Positions 10,395 through 22,250 of a stretch of 64,000 nt of DNA are shown here, piece by piece. The DNA is taken from assembly GCA_025331445.1 (NCBI GenBank), contig JAIWNE010000070.1, positions 62,001-126,000 of the forward strand, read 5' to 3'. The first letter of the stretch is position 1. Every line of letters starts with the position of its first letter. A program made the position numbers and the translations under genes. A model generated the notes under the pieces. It saw only the letters and a list, made by a program, of their open reading frames with translations, did no database searches and had not been told where the DNA came from. Origin of the DNA: Blakeslea trispora (lineage: Eukaryota > Mucoromycota > Mucoromycetes > Mucorales > Choanephoraceae).

Positions 10395-12632
10395 AGTGAT
10401 ATATTAGGAATTATTAATTATTGATATTTAAAAGAAAGAGAGAGAATGCTTAGGGTGAATGATTTACAAGGAAAGGAAGGAGAGAAAGAAAGAAAGAGAG
10501 AGAGAAAAAAGATGAAATAGAAAAAGCCGTACTCTTAAAAAAAAAACGCTTGTGCAAGTGTGTGTGCGTGTGCGTATAAATTTGTGTATAGATACAGAAA
10601 AGAAAACTTTCTTTTTTTTGAATAGTGAATTATTGATCTAAAGCACTAATTACAACAATAAAAAAGAGAGAGAGAGAGAAAGGAGGTGCTTTCTTTTCGT
10701 CAATTAAACTACAACAATAAAAAAGAGAAAAAGGTAGAAAGAATCTATTGAAAGAGAGGAGAGTGAAATGGATATAAAAGAGAAAAGAAGAAGGAAAATG
10801 TTGATTTGAAATAAATAATAGAAATTGAATGAAAAGGTAAGCAGGTAGGACAATACTTTGATTTACTCCGCTTCAATACCACTAAATTGCCTTTTTATTA
10901 CTTTAACCAGCATATTGCTTTACGCCAACATGTTGAGCCTATTCCCCTTAAAGCTTACTGTTGCATCTGGCCGCCACTAAAGAGCCTAACAAGAGATTTC
11001 AGATGCATTTGTTTAAGCTTGTATCTTTTTCATTTTTTTTTTACCTTTTTCTTTCGCCTTCCTTTATTAAACCTTAAAAGGTCATACAGCGTAGAACAAG
11101 AAGATGGAAAAAGGCAAAAAAAGCAAAAAAACCGAAAAGCAAAAAAAAAGAGAGAAAATGATGTGTGTAACTAGTACTAAAAAAGCCTTTACTGCAACTT
11201 ACACTTTGGCTTGAATAGATAATTAGCTCATTGGTACACATGTATTCTCATGTTCATTTTACCCATGATCAAAGCATTATTTTATGCAAAAAGAGAATTT
11301 CTGTTTCTTTCTTTCTTGAGAAAGTAGAAACAGGGCACGTGAAACAATTTCATGCTTCCTCCCCCCCCCTCTTTCTTCAGTGCTTATTCTGTTTACAGAC
11401 TGATATTCTTTAATTTGATATTAATCAAAACTTAAACTTTATTAGCTTACAAGAATATTTCTTCCATTGATATCTACAGGCTGTATATCCTTTTTATTCT
11501 CGGGGAGGAAAACAAGACATCTTTGATTTGTTTTCTTTATTGTTTAAAAAAAAAAAAGAGTTTTGTCTGCAGTTTAAAAAGAGTAATGTTGTCTTGATAC
11601 AAGATTTTTTATTAACAATTCATTGTGATCAATATTAATATTTCGAAAAACAAATACATGTAATTAAAGCAGGATTCATTCAATTGAAAGAATCAAGATG
11701 CATTGATAAGACAGTCTTCATATAGCGTCTCTTTCTTTCTTATAGAGAAAATCGCATGATAAAATAAAGAATAGTGAAATATTCTCTTAGCGCTATTGCC
11801 TCAATTAAACACTAGTCCCACTTTGTATATCAGCCAGCTGTAAGTTTATTGCGTGAAAGTGTATTTTCTCTTTCTTTTTCCTTTTTTTCTTTATTATGGG
11901 GTAAGGTTTGGTTACGTCAATAGTTTTTTTTTTTAAGAAAGGCTTTCTCTCTCGATAATTAAACTCCCCTCACTTATAAAATGCGAATTAATTTGTACTA
12001 AATATTGTAGCATAAATGCACCTTCTCTTTTCTTGCTTTTTTTCTTGGATACTTTTGAAAACCAGACTTAGCAATTGCTGATCTTAAATTCACATCATCA
12101 GAGCTTTAAAGAAAAAGAGCTGCTTGTTAGAAAAAAAAAGGAGGGGTTAGTCATTCATATCCAATCCAATCAAGCCGAATATATATTCATTATCTATATA
12201 TTATTTATGTGTGGATTGGCTTAAGAAATAAAAAGGAAAGGGGGGGGTAATCAATAGATGATTGTCTTGCCATAAGTGCCCTTAACCAGAACTCCGTCTC
12301 CACAATAAGATGATGCCATCAATGTATTTAAAGAATAACATCCGGTTCGGATCCGCTAAAAGAAAGGAACTGCTAGGGGGAGACTAAACTGCTTTTGTTA
12401 GGCTATTTATAGTCTTTTATTTTGTAGTTTGCTCAGACTATCGACAATGAATCATGTTCTGCTTAAAGACAAAAAGGAAATAAAGAGTAAGATAAAAGGA
12501 TTTGCTAAGGCTGGCAAGTCTTGTCAGAATGCTTTTCGTTTCTTCTTCTCGTTAGGAAAAGAAGAACAGTTTCCGATAGAGTACATTCAATGTACAAGCT
12601 GTCAAATCTGACATTAAAACAAGAAGCTGGAT
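10395..12632. other. Long intergenic region with purine-rich leader tracts, no gene seen
   Basis: About 2.2 kb. From 10430 to 10850 the plus strand is a nearly continuous GA-rich stretch (several GAGAGA and GAAAG runs). On the minus strand this is a CT-rich tract directly upstream of the PP1-docking gene, as in many fungal promoters and 5' UTRs. The remainder is AT-rich with frequent stops. Short open frames near 10887-11174 and 12429-12611 are low-complexity and unsupported. Confidence 0.6.
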
Positions 12633-13130
12633 ACTTGTCTTAACATTGTCACACCTTTATACTCAACTCATTGAGCCATCAAATTTCGAATGTCCGCACA
12701 CTTCTTTTTCAGACTTTTACAATCATAAGCATATACACAAGGCTTGAAACGCAACAACCAACTATAAGGAGAAAGGGAGAGAAATATCCTACAAGTTTAT
12801 ACATTCGATGAGCCATAAAGACAGTTAGTTTGTGTTGCGAATAGTGGATCAACCAATTCTTTGAGTGAAGAAAAAGCGCTTTGAAATTGACAGTTTCATT
12901 TCATATCCTCTCATTATACATCACTCACAAAAAATGTCTGTTCGTTTAAATTGAAACAAAAGCTTCTATACATGTCTTTCTTTATGGTTGATTATCGCAT
13001 TCCAAGCCTTGTGTGTGTGTGTGTTAGCATTTCAATATAAGCATGTAAAAGATTGAGAAAGAAGTGTGCGGACATTCGAAATTTAATGGCTCAGGGAGTT
13101 TAAAGGTGTGACAATGTTGGATTATCAAGT
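12633..13130. mobile_element. MITE-like element with long terminal inverted repeats
   Basis: Two arms of about 100-150 bp face each other around a non-coding centre of about 200 bp. A 27-bp block is perfectly inverted (12681-12707 against 13058-13084, core TTTCGAATGTCCGCACACTT). Outside it the arms share ACATTGTCACACCTTTA and TGAGCCAT, and inside they share CTTTTACA..CATAAGCAT and CACAAGGCTTG, with small indels. There is no open frame, so any transposition would depend on a transposase encoded elsewhere. I could not define a target-site duplication; the outer boundary is set where the arms stop matching. Confidence 0.7.
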
Positions 13131-13264
13131 TTTGAAAACAAGTTTATATCTACCAAAGCAATTTATTTTACAAAATGATGTATTCTTTTTTAAAAAGAGA
13201 AGAAAAAGATGAGAAGAGGGAACTGCAGTAAAAAAAAACACTAATGGTCCTTTTTTCTTTATTT

Positions 13265-14762
13265 TTAAGCTTGTTTTCTCTTTTGCTTGTTTTTCTGTCT
13301 ACGTTTGCGCTTCTTTTGAGGATTTCCTTGTGGTTTTGTTGTTGACTCTATTGGATTGGTTGATCGGCTATGAGAAGGGATAGGTTGAGAAGGAGTAGGC
13401 TGAGAAGCGATAGGCTGCGAAGAAATAAGCTGTGTAGGGATAGGCTGTGAAGAGAGAGGAGCTGTCATGTTTTCATAATCAGGAGCATCACTCTCATCAC
13501 TACTGGTATCTGTGCTACTGTCTATATGGACAGGATCTTGTGCTGGTTGACTAGAGTTCATTTTTCTGATAGCTTGAGTAATTGCGTCTAAAACTGTTTC
13601 CTTCGGCTTTGGCTCTTCTTCTTCGTCTTCTTCGTCTTCTTCAGCATAATCATCGATGAATCTCGATCGCTTTTGTTGATATCTATCCTCTACTTCTTCA
13701 TCTTCCTCATATGGCTCGTAAGCTCCTTCTTCATTTTCTATATCGTCTTCGTCCATATCATGTCCATGATATTGGAAATGATCATCATGTATTTCTTCAT
13801 CTTCTTGCTCACTACTGCTGGGTATATCATACATAGACTCACTCTGCACCGTCTCGCCACCATCATCATCGCTTACGGCAATGACACGGTTTTGTCTAGG
13901 TCGCCATGCATGTATGTGTTCTTCATCACTGTCATTGATTTCAATAGCACTACTGTCTGAATAAACAATTGACTCATCATCATTGACAACAAATCCAGAA
14001 AGATCTTCTTCTTCTTCCTGTCCAACATGAGAAGCATGATCTGAATCGTCTCGAATGGTTTGATTGATTTCTCCATCAAAACTGATCTGACAATGTTCAC
14101 AGAAATTGTCCTCATCCAACTCCCATCCACATTGTGAACAACGGTGACTTATTGGGCATTTGAGTCATCCAAACTAACAAAAGATAATAAAGAAACTTAC
14201 ATGATACCATCTTGGTCTATATCACGAATGAAAGTTGCTTGTGTTTCTGTAGGAAACAAATCCTTCCAGTGTGTGCGAGTCAATCTTTCAACAGATTTTG
14301 TATTGTCTAACGCTCTAAAGAAATCCGCTAAAAAAAATAAGAAATAATTAGTCTATTGAACAGATAGAAATACAAGAGCGTATTTACATAGTTTCTGTAT
14401 CATGTTGACATGAACTGGTTGACGCATCACTGCCACTCTACAAACTGGACAGATCTTCTTTGTAGGTAACCATTGTAAAATACAGACACCACAGAAAGTA
14501 TGACCTTGATAGTACAAAATAAAAAAAAAGTGGTCAATTCAATTTGCTGCGGAATAGATTTCATGACTCAAGTATGAAGATGAAGCTTTCTTACCGCATA
14601 CGAGTACATGAGGGTCATCAATGACACCTGTACAAATGGTGCATGCAAGTTCTGATAGAAATGAATAAGTGTCACAAATATAGGCTATAATAACAACAAA
14701 AAGAACAATCTACCTTCTCTAAGCTTGGCTATCTGATTCAGTAAATCCTGTTGAGAGGCCAT
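13265..14762 (-). CDS. RING-finger E3 ligase with zinc ribbon and long acidic tail (Psh1-like architecture)
   Basis: Five exons: 14762-14714, 14651-14595, 14514-14398, 14327-14201 and 14147-13265, 410 residues. An N-terminal RING is rebuilt over three introns: ELACTICTGVIDDPHVLVCG, then HTFCGVCILQWL and KKICPVCR. A second cysteine cluster follows near residue 120: HRCSQCGWELDEDNFCEHC. The remaining residues are acidic (several runs of Asp/Glu), followed by SQPIPSQP-type repeats and a very basic C-terminus (KKRKRRQKNKQKRKQA) that could be a nuclear localisation signal. RING, then a W-x-L zinc ribbon, then an acidic region is the layout of yeast Psh1, which ubiquitinates the centromeric histone Cse4. 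Orthology is only an inference from layout. Confidence 0.7.
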
Positions 14763-15020
14763 AAGGACTGTTACAAATCAAAGAGAATAAGGGAAAAGAA
14801 AGAGAGAGAGAGAGAAAAAAAAAGGCAAAGTTTTAAAAAGTGATTTCATGTAAGAATTGCTAGTGACTGTTTTTCAAAAGCAAACACTTTATAGAGTGAT
14901 AGGCTTGCTTAGATTAACTTGCTTTTCTTTAAGCAGTGAAAGCGAAATGGTTCATAATAATTTCTTAGAGTAAAGATGCATCATACACAATACTATGTCT
15001 CGACTTGAGCAAGACATCGA

Positions 15021-15600
15021 TCACCTTGGGACTATCCTGATACTGCAATCGAATGGATTTGGCTCGCCTCCATCCTCCACTCTTTTTTTTTTTTCTTTTA
15101 GGGTGACAGAAATCATAAACATATTGATTTTCTCAAATTACCTTTTTCGTTCCCTTTTTAGTTTCTGAAGAAAACTCGATAGCACAATACATGCCTACCA
15201 AGAGATCTTCTAACCTGCGCGCTAATAAGGCATCACGCTTCATATGCTAAATAAGAAATAGAATTAGCTAATCGAGAAAAATAAAAGAAGCGAAGGGCAT
15301 CGATTTGCTTACAGCTAGAAATTGGTCTGAGGAACAGCCTATTAAGTCTTCAACCACTTGGTCATAAAGTGTGACAGACTCCAGTTTATTATAGAAATAG
15401 TCGTAGACAGTGATGCCCAATTTATAGCTTGTCTTGTAGTCTGTCACTATTTTCTTGCAGTGTGCACAATAAACTACTTCTTCGAGACGAACACGTTCTT
15501 GCTGCGTGATGAAGACGATCGAATTTGAACATTCACTACATTTCCGGAAAATAAGATTCTTTGCAGCAATCTGACATATTTTGTATTCAAACGTTGGCAT
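15021..15600 (-). CDS. Small RPA1 DBD-C-like zinc-ribbon/OB protein
   Basis: Exons 15600-15313, 15246-15142 and 15074-15021 give 148 residues. A zinc ribbon is plain: FRKCSECSNSI ... VVYCAHCKKI, followed by KTSYKLGITVYDYF and a stretch like the end of RPA1's third OB fold (DQVVEDLIGCSSDQFLA, compare the V.D..AE.LLG pattern). Single-stranded DNA binding is therefore likely, but the protein is only about a quarter of RPA1, so it is not RPA1 itself. A single-domain relative of RPA1, MEIOB or shieldin OB folds is possible. The last exon is uncertain. The acceptor that keeps the frame gives an end at 15021, while another frame there stays open to 14975 and reads plausibly too. The ATG at 15600 follows a long T run; no upstream exon joins cleanly. 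Confidence 0.5.
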
Positions 15601-15692
15601 ATGAGAACAAAAAAAAAAAAAAAATTAAAAAAAAAGTGTTGGAAGAAGAAAAGAAAAAAGGGAGAACTGACATGAGATAGATCCTTCAACAT

Positions 15693-16480
15693 GCATCATC
15701 TAGATTGAGCTCATGTTGTGCTCACTTGTTGACCCAAGTTTACTAAAAAAAAATTCTTATACGAGTTTTCTATTTTTATGCAACAACATGCAATATAATC
15801 AGATACTTATCTATTGGCTTTTATTGTCAAGTCTTGATTGAATATTCTCCCTCTCTTTCTTCAGATATCGATTTGACAGCAATGACAAACACTCTTGTGC
15901 TTTGCGACAACAAACTATAAAGTACGCAAGAGCATTTCAAATTACTCATGGAGCATTGACTCAGATCACAGTAAGAATAAAGATTTCTTTCAGATACTTT
16001 GAGGCAAAAAGAAAATAAGCTATGTTTATTGTTACTCAAAATCTAGCTAAAAAAGAATATAGGCTTCTTCTTTAGCCATAAAAGGTATCTCCTTACTCCA
16101 GACATGAAGATCAAAAAGTTGGAATTGAACTTATGTACTGAGAGTCTAAAGGCATGTTCAGCTCGATGATTGAAGAGTGTACTATACAAGTCAAAGATAG
16201 GTGTACTATCATAGTTATGCTTCATCATTTCGTGACTGAGCAATTGAATCAGCTGTTTAAAATCAGGGCTTTATAAATTCACATAGCGTTTGTCTCTTTC
16301 TCAGGCTAACTGTGGGACAACCATACTTGAGCTAATGAGAATTTCAAGGCGCAAGAGTCGCACAAACAAGCAGAGTTGTATCTATTCTGTTTCTTTCTAT
16401 ATGATAACTCACTTCTAATCCCTTTCTTTTCTTCCTCTTCTTCTTCTTTTTTGTCTACTTTGTTGTCACTCTTTTATACA
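15693..16480. other. Unresolved region with exon-like open frames on both strands
   Basis: Several short open stretches flanked by good splice-like signals occur here. On the minus strand there are frames around 16250-16046 and 15976-15817. On the plus strand a frame at about 15865-15975 could join one at 16050-16168. No combination gives a recognisable protein with a proper start, so I do not call a gene. It may hold a small unknown gene, a decayed one, or only the promoters of the flanking genes. Confidence 0.3.
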
Positions 16481-18835
16481 ATGCCACCTGTACACCTGAG
16501 TGAAGCACAAAAAAGAACATTAATCGCTATCATGGATACGTTTATTGCTCCTCTTTCTGCTGAGGAGCAAAAGAAACTCGAAGCTAACATAAAGCAATCC
16601 AGCCTTCGTCTCTCTGCAACACAAGTATCAACCATGGCATCTATCTCAGCTAGTTCTCTAGACATGTTGCCTGCTGTCATCAAAAAGATTGAAAATATTC
16701 CTCAAGACAAGCAAGATGGGCTTTTACGGATTCTTGGATTACTGAGTACTCGTCCAGGTTCTTTTCTGATGACAGGATCATGGACACCTTTGATGGATCT
16801 CGATAGCAAAAGACGACAAGAAATCATGTATAGCTGGAAGATATCTTCATTGCAGATATTTCGCTCGCTTTTCAAGGCATTTTCATCTCTTTCCTTGTTC
16901 GTGGCTTACAATCAAACAAGATCAGCATTAAATGAATGCATTGGGTACGATGCTACTCAAGGCGATACGTTCTTTGAAAACCATCCAGATTACTCACCTA
17001 TAGAGCATGCACGATTACCTATGATGACAACGCAAGAAGCCTTGCGGGGTCCAATGAGGTTTGATGCGATTGTGGTAGGTAGTGGTGCAGGTGGTGGTGT
17101 TGCGGCAGCTATGTTGTCCAAGCAAGGGCTTTCTGTATTAGTGGTTGAAAAAGGAAAATATTACCATCAAAGTGAGATGGTTCCTTTTGAAGAAGATGCC
17201 TATAGCAACATGTATGATACAGGCAGCTCAGTGAGTTCTGAAAATGGTACTATTGAATGCCTTTCTGGTGCTACTTTAGGTAATGGGAAAGAAAGAGTGG
17301 TGAGAGATATATATCTAATATTGCTTGGTTTTTTTTAGGAGGGGGAACAGCTTTGAATTACTTGGTCTCATTAAAGGTACATGTTGAGCACATTCAATAT
17401 GCTCCTTTTTCTTTTACTTACTTGTCTCTATTACAGCCTCAACACTTTGTTAGAGAAGAATGGGCTCGCACAGGCCTTGATTACTTTATATCACCTGAGG
17501 TAATGGATGATCAAAGGGAGTATCATAATGAACTTACATTCTTCTTAGTTCAATCAAGACCTTGACGTAGTATTCAAACGCATCGGTGCAAGTCAAGAAA
17601 ACATACTCATCACAAAAACCAATCAGAAATTCGAGAAAGGCTGCAGGTAAAAAAAAAAAAGCCTCTTTCTTGTTGTTCCCTAAAAGAGAAAGGGTGTTGA
17701 CCAATATATCCCCTCAACGATTTAGAGAGCTCGGCTATCCAATTGAAAAAGTCAATGTGAATACGAAAGGCCTGCCTCATCATTGCAGCCGTTGCATGTT
17801 TGGCTGTAGATCAGGTATTAAGCAAAGCACAGCTAACACTTGGCTCCAGGATGCCCATCATCATGGCGCTACTTTTCTGGATCGAACAGAGGTTACACGG
17901 GTTCTCACCGATCGCCAGAGAGCCATTGGTGTAGAATGTGTCGTACATGGTTCACAGAAAAAGATAGTGATCCACGCATCCCGTGTGATTGTTGCTTGTG
18001 GAGCCCTGCGCACACCATCTCTGTTACGTGCAAGTGGCCTTTCAAACCCAAACATCGGTAAACATTTGCGCCTTCAGCCTATTTTGTTTGGTTTTGCATT
18101 GTTTGATGAAGAGATTCGACAGACAGATGGCCCTCCCATCACAAGAGTATCGGATGTGGATGGCGACGCAAAGATAGAAGAGGGTCTAGTGCTACCAGGT
18201 GCACTTGCCTCAAGGTTACCATGGCGAAGCTCTGCTCAACATAAAGAACTCATGTTGAGACATCAGCATATCTTATCTCTCATCAATGTGGTTCGAGATC
18301 AAGATTCGGTAGGGAAAGTCCTGCCAGGATCCTATCCAACCTTTGAATACAAATTGGGTAAAGGAGACGAGCAGAGGATGATCACATGTCTTGAGCGTAA
18401 CATGAAAGTCATGGTGGCTGCTGGAGCGCGCGAACTCTATACGATGCAACCTCATGTGGAGCCCTTTCGATTTGAAAAAGAGGAAGAAAGTCGGATTGAC
18501 AACCCCCGATTTAAGATATGGATGCAAGAAGTGATCAAAGCAGGTATTACTCCTGTCTCTACAGGTCTTGTCTCAGTCCATCAACTGGGTTCATGGTAAG
18601 AGTCATGTTATGCTAGCTTTTACTCGTTTTTTAATGATCTATTTATAGTCGAATGGGCATCAACCCTCAAGTGTCTGTTGTACGTCCTACAGGTGAGACT
18701 TGGGAAGTGAAGAACTTGTTTGTGGCAGATGGATCCTTGTTCCCAACAGCAGTAGGTGTCAATCCTATGGTCACAATCGAGGCTTTGGCACTTAAAGTAG
18801 CTCGCCATGCTGCACAATTGGATGCTCGGCTTTGA
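16481..18835 (+). CDS. Long-chain alcohol oxidase (GMC oxidoreductase, FAD-dependent)
   Basis: Six exons: 16481-17279, 17339-17376, 17437-17499, 17549-17646, 17726-18595 and 18649-18835, 684 residues. Family members oxidise long-chain fatty alcohols to aldehydes with O2, typically in peroxisomes or microsomes during alkane and lipid use. The FAD-binding motif is FDAIVVGSGAGGGVAAAMLS at about residue 190. Next come the GATLGGGTALNYLVSLK segment, a Cys-rich stretch (HHCSRCMFGCRSG), IVACGALRTPSLL, and the active-site region VHQLGSCRMG with NPMVTIEALA at the C-terminus. The about 180-residue N-terminal extension before the FAD site (starting MPPVHLSEAQKRTLIAIMDT) is normal for this subfamily and separates it from small GMC enzymes. 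An ATG further upstream at 16376 lies in a pyrimidine-rich leader and is not used here. Confidence 0.93.
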
Positions 18836-20655
18836 TTTACTCTGTAAAATAAAAATCTTATCATCTCATTTGATTTTCTTGGATGAGTTTACTATTTTCA
18901 CATGCTATTTTTTTTTGGGGGATTAACTCTTCCATCCTCACAATCACTGTTTCTTAAAGAAATAATCTAAAGCTTTCATGGCCTTGTTAGCAAATCATAT
19001 TTTGAGTAAATATAGATGTATCCGAGTCCTTTAAGAATTCATGCTTGGAGCAAATAAACCAAAAAGAAAAACAGATGTAACAAGTGCATTAGCTTTTTTT
19101 TTTGACTTTAATGAAACATAATTGACACCAGTCGTTAGCATATCAAAATTACTTTATTACGCTTATTTCGGAAGAATGAGGCTTGATAACCTTTCAGAAA
19201 AAGGTTTGTTTTCATGGATTAGAACATTCTGTCTCATTCCATTCATCATGAATTTAATAGACTTTTTTTTTTAGGGTAAAATGTTTGAATCAGATATTTT
19301 TTTTTGTAGGAAGAGCTTGTTTGTTTATTTGAGAAAAAAAAGGGGGGGCTTTCATATGAATTCAATTGGATGAAATGTAACACTCGACGCTACTATAAGT
19401 TAGTTCATCATTAGACTTCTACCAAGCAATAAAGATTAAAATGCTTGCTTGTCATAAGCATTCTTTCATTGCATTATATTGGCTTGCCCATTTTTGTACT
19501 GTTGATCAAACGAATCACAAGCCTCAGTGGCTTCTTTAGAACTCTGCTTTTATTGTTCAATCGAATTGGCTTCATTCAACGACTATATCTATCAGGCTTA
19601 CTAGGTATTGTTTTGCTTAAATAATAAGCTTCATAACAAAGCAATTCAACTTAACACAAGACTACATCTAGAGTTGTTTATTCTATGGCCAATTCTTTAA
19701 TCTTGCAATCCTTTGTTAAATAAAGGAAGAGAAAAGTCATGAGATACTCTGGCAACAAAAGTCCAAGAGGCTAAAACAAAATATATATCAAGAAGCTATC
19801 ATGTTATAGCCTCTTGGTATTCCCCTTGAAGCACATTATTCCTATTGACTCATGCGATACAGTGTATTGATGTTTGCCTATAGTGATATTGTATCACTAA
19901 ATACAGTTGATGCAATTTGTCACCATTCATTTTATTCTTTCCAGAAAGGTAATATATTACATTCACTTGTGCGACTTTTCATACAACTTGGTTGAGGACA
20001 ATCAGTAATCGTTTTAATTAAATTGTAATCCTTGTGCTTATCTGTATGAAGCGCTACACAAGTGGATAGAACTTTATGTACGAGTTTCGATCGATATTGA
20101 TGAAGCTATATGAAAGACACTACCAATTCCAAAAGAGGATGCCATGATAAATGAATAAAGGGAGACTACATAAAGAACTTTACAAGTTTCATAAGATGTT
20201 ATCCAAGAAAAAAGTGCTACTAGACACTAAATCTAAAGACATGTATGATTCAAACACCAAAACTACCAAAGCCAACAATTGCACAAGCAAAAGGAAAGAA
20301 GAAAGAAAAAAAAGCGCGTTTCAACGGAATCGAATGCTCTACTTAAAGGACTACTTTAACAAAAGCAGACCTACCAAATAAAGAGCAATGGCTAAACAAA
20401 GATTAGATTTACACGAACCAATAGATGTGAAATCATAGATAAAGAAGACTATTGAAACACATAAAATGGAAAAATGATATCCTTTTTTATCCAAATGTGT
20501 GTGTGTGTATTTTTACATGTGATAACTATTTTTTTTTTCGTGTCACCTTTTTGGAATAGTGGAGAAACGTGGTTTCAAAGCTTGTGAAAAATGCCATTTG
20601 ACTTTTTCTATTTTTTTCTTTCTTTCTTTCTTACTTTACTTTACTTTACATCATT
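18836..20655. other. Intergenic, no supported gene
   Basis: About 1.8 kb of AT-rich sequence. A 76-codon Lys-rich open frame at 20151-20381 has biased composition and no recognisable motif, so it is not annotated. An 8-bp perfect hairpin (TAGTGATA-TTG-TATCACTA) lies at about 19881-19899. The last 100 bp before the next gene contain TTTC/TTAC repeats typical of leaders here. Confidence 0.55.
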
Positions 20656-21658
20656 ATGGCTATAAAAAACAATCAAATTCAAGAACCAGTGCCATTTGAA
20701 GGTATATATAAGAAAAAAAAGGACAGACTGCACCAAGATACCTAAGGAATGTGAATTAATTTGTCTCTCTTAAAAAAAAAAAAGACTTCAAGTTCAGCTT
20801 GGATTTCCCACAAGATCCATTCTTGCAGCAATCGCCTACCTTGAACTTTCCAGCACCCAGTACGCATGCCATTCTAGATGAACACGACCAAAAGGCTTTT
20901 AGTAGCTTCTTGGATACATTTTTCATGGACTCGGATATGATGTCTTCTCAACCATCGTTTGAGCATGGTCATATGTTCTATCATCAGCATGAAGAACAGG
21001 ATAACCCAGCCGCATTAGTGACACACGCACTACCATCGTCATCACCGTCAATGTATGAAGAACAAGAACAACAAAGAAGAAATTCAATCCTACAATCTCT
21101 AGACGAACAAAAGAAGCGCTACTTGAACCATGAACCACAAACGATCTATCTGAGAGCAAGTGATACCCTCAAGTCACCCTACACATTCTCCCCTCCATCA
21201 TCTGATCTAAAGAGACACTCTGTCGATAAAGTGGAGAAATCACGGCGACCACCCAAGAAGCAAAAAACAGCAAAGGAATTGCTGACAGAAGAAGAAAAGA
21301 AAGCAAACCATATTGCTTCAGAACAAAAAAGAAGAAGCACAATTCGTCATGGGTTCAAGGAACTCATGGAGCTTATCCCCGCATTAAAGAATGTCAATCA
21401 TTCTAAAAGTGTTGTCTTGTTCAAAGCAGCTGAGTTTATTCAAAACTTGGAAAAGCGCAACAGACATTTGAGGCATAAATTAGAATCACTTAAACTTCGC
21501 ACACAAACTGAAGGCCGGTCTTATTCTGCTTCTATGGCAAGCCGTTTAGTTGCTGAATCTCAACTTCCACCTATGATCGATCAGCGAAGAGCAAGCAGTA
21601 GTAGTAGTAGTAATAGTACTAGTGGCAATAGTAATGATAGCCGGCTTAGTATAAGCAC

Positions 21659-21693
<35 letters not shown>

Positions 21694-21956
21694 ATAGTAA
21701 TAGTAGCAGTAATGCTAGCATGGATCATCATAACATCCATGACCCCTTAGGAGGGTTACCTGTTGAAACAAAAAGGGCACTGATGGCACATAAATCTCAA
21801 CAAGAAGAGCTGATGCTGTACCAAGAACAATTACAACAGTCAAGCCTTTTCCGTGCAAATAAACTACCACCTATTCTGGGACAATATGGACATCCATCCA
21901 TGAATGACCATACACTACAAAGAAAATTTCAAGAAAAAGCTATCCCAGCGCCATAA
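20656..21956 (+). CDS. bHLH transcription factor
   Basis: Exon 1 (20656-20701) encodes MAIKNNQIQEPVPFE and exon 2 is 20785-21956, 405 residues. The basic helix-loop-helix lies at about residues 190-245: KKANHIASEQKRRSTIRHGF (basic region and helix 1, with the His-Glu-Arg pattern of E-box CACGTG readers: H, E and R in HIASEQKRR), ELMELIPALKN (loop side) and KSVVLFKAAEFIQNLEKRNR (helix 2). A leucine-zipper-like extension follows (LRHKLESLKLR). The region before is acidic and Gln-rich, suiting an activation domain. The region after is a poly-Ser tract from AGT repeats. Similar bHLH proteins in fungi (Ino4/Mlx-like) control lipid or carbon genes, but the target is unknown here. Confidence 0.85.
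21597..21713 (+). repeat. Imperfect AGT trinucleotide array (poly-Ser coding)
   Basis: An AGT-rich stretch with a pure core at about 21660-21692, in frame as serine. Interruptions are mostly AAT (Asn). It sits between the bHLH-zipper and the C-terminus, so length changes would leave the DNA-binding domain untouched. Confidence 0.85.
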
Positions 21957-22250
21957 ATCTTGGAGTAAATAATAATAATAATAATAATAATAAAAAAGAC
22001 AATGGCAATACCAAGCTATCTGCATAAACCCTATTCTTCTTTAACACTTTCTGTCCTAAATATACATATAAAGAAATACAAAAGAAAAAATAGGTAGATG
22101 AATAGCTCTACAGATGGATACATTGGTTGAATAGATGTTGCATTTATATAGGTTTCTTTGTATGTGTATAGATGTGTACAGTCCTGCGATTTGAAATAAG
22201 AGAAAAAAAAAGTGTGTATGTGTGTGCGTGTGTGAATGAATGTGAATCTA

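Noticed and set aside
20151..20381. 76-codon Lys-rich open frame
   Set aside because: Low complexity, no motif, A-rich composition makes chance likely.
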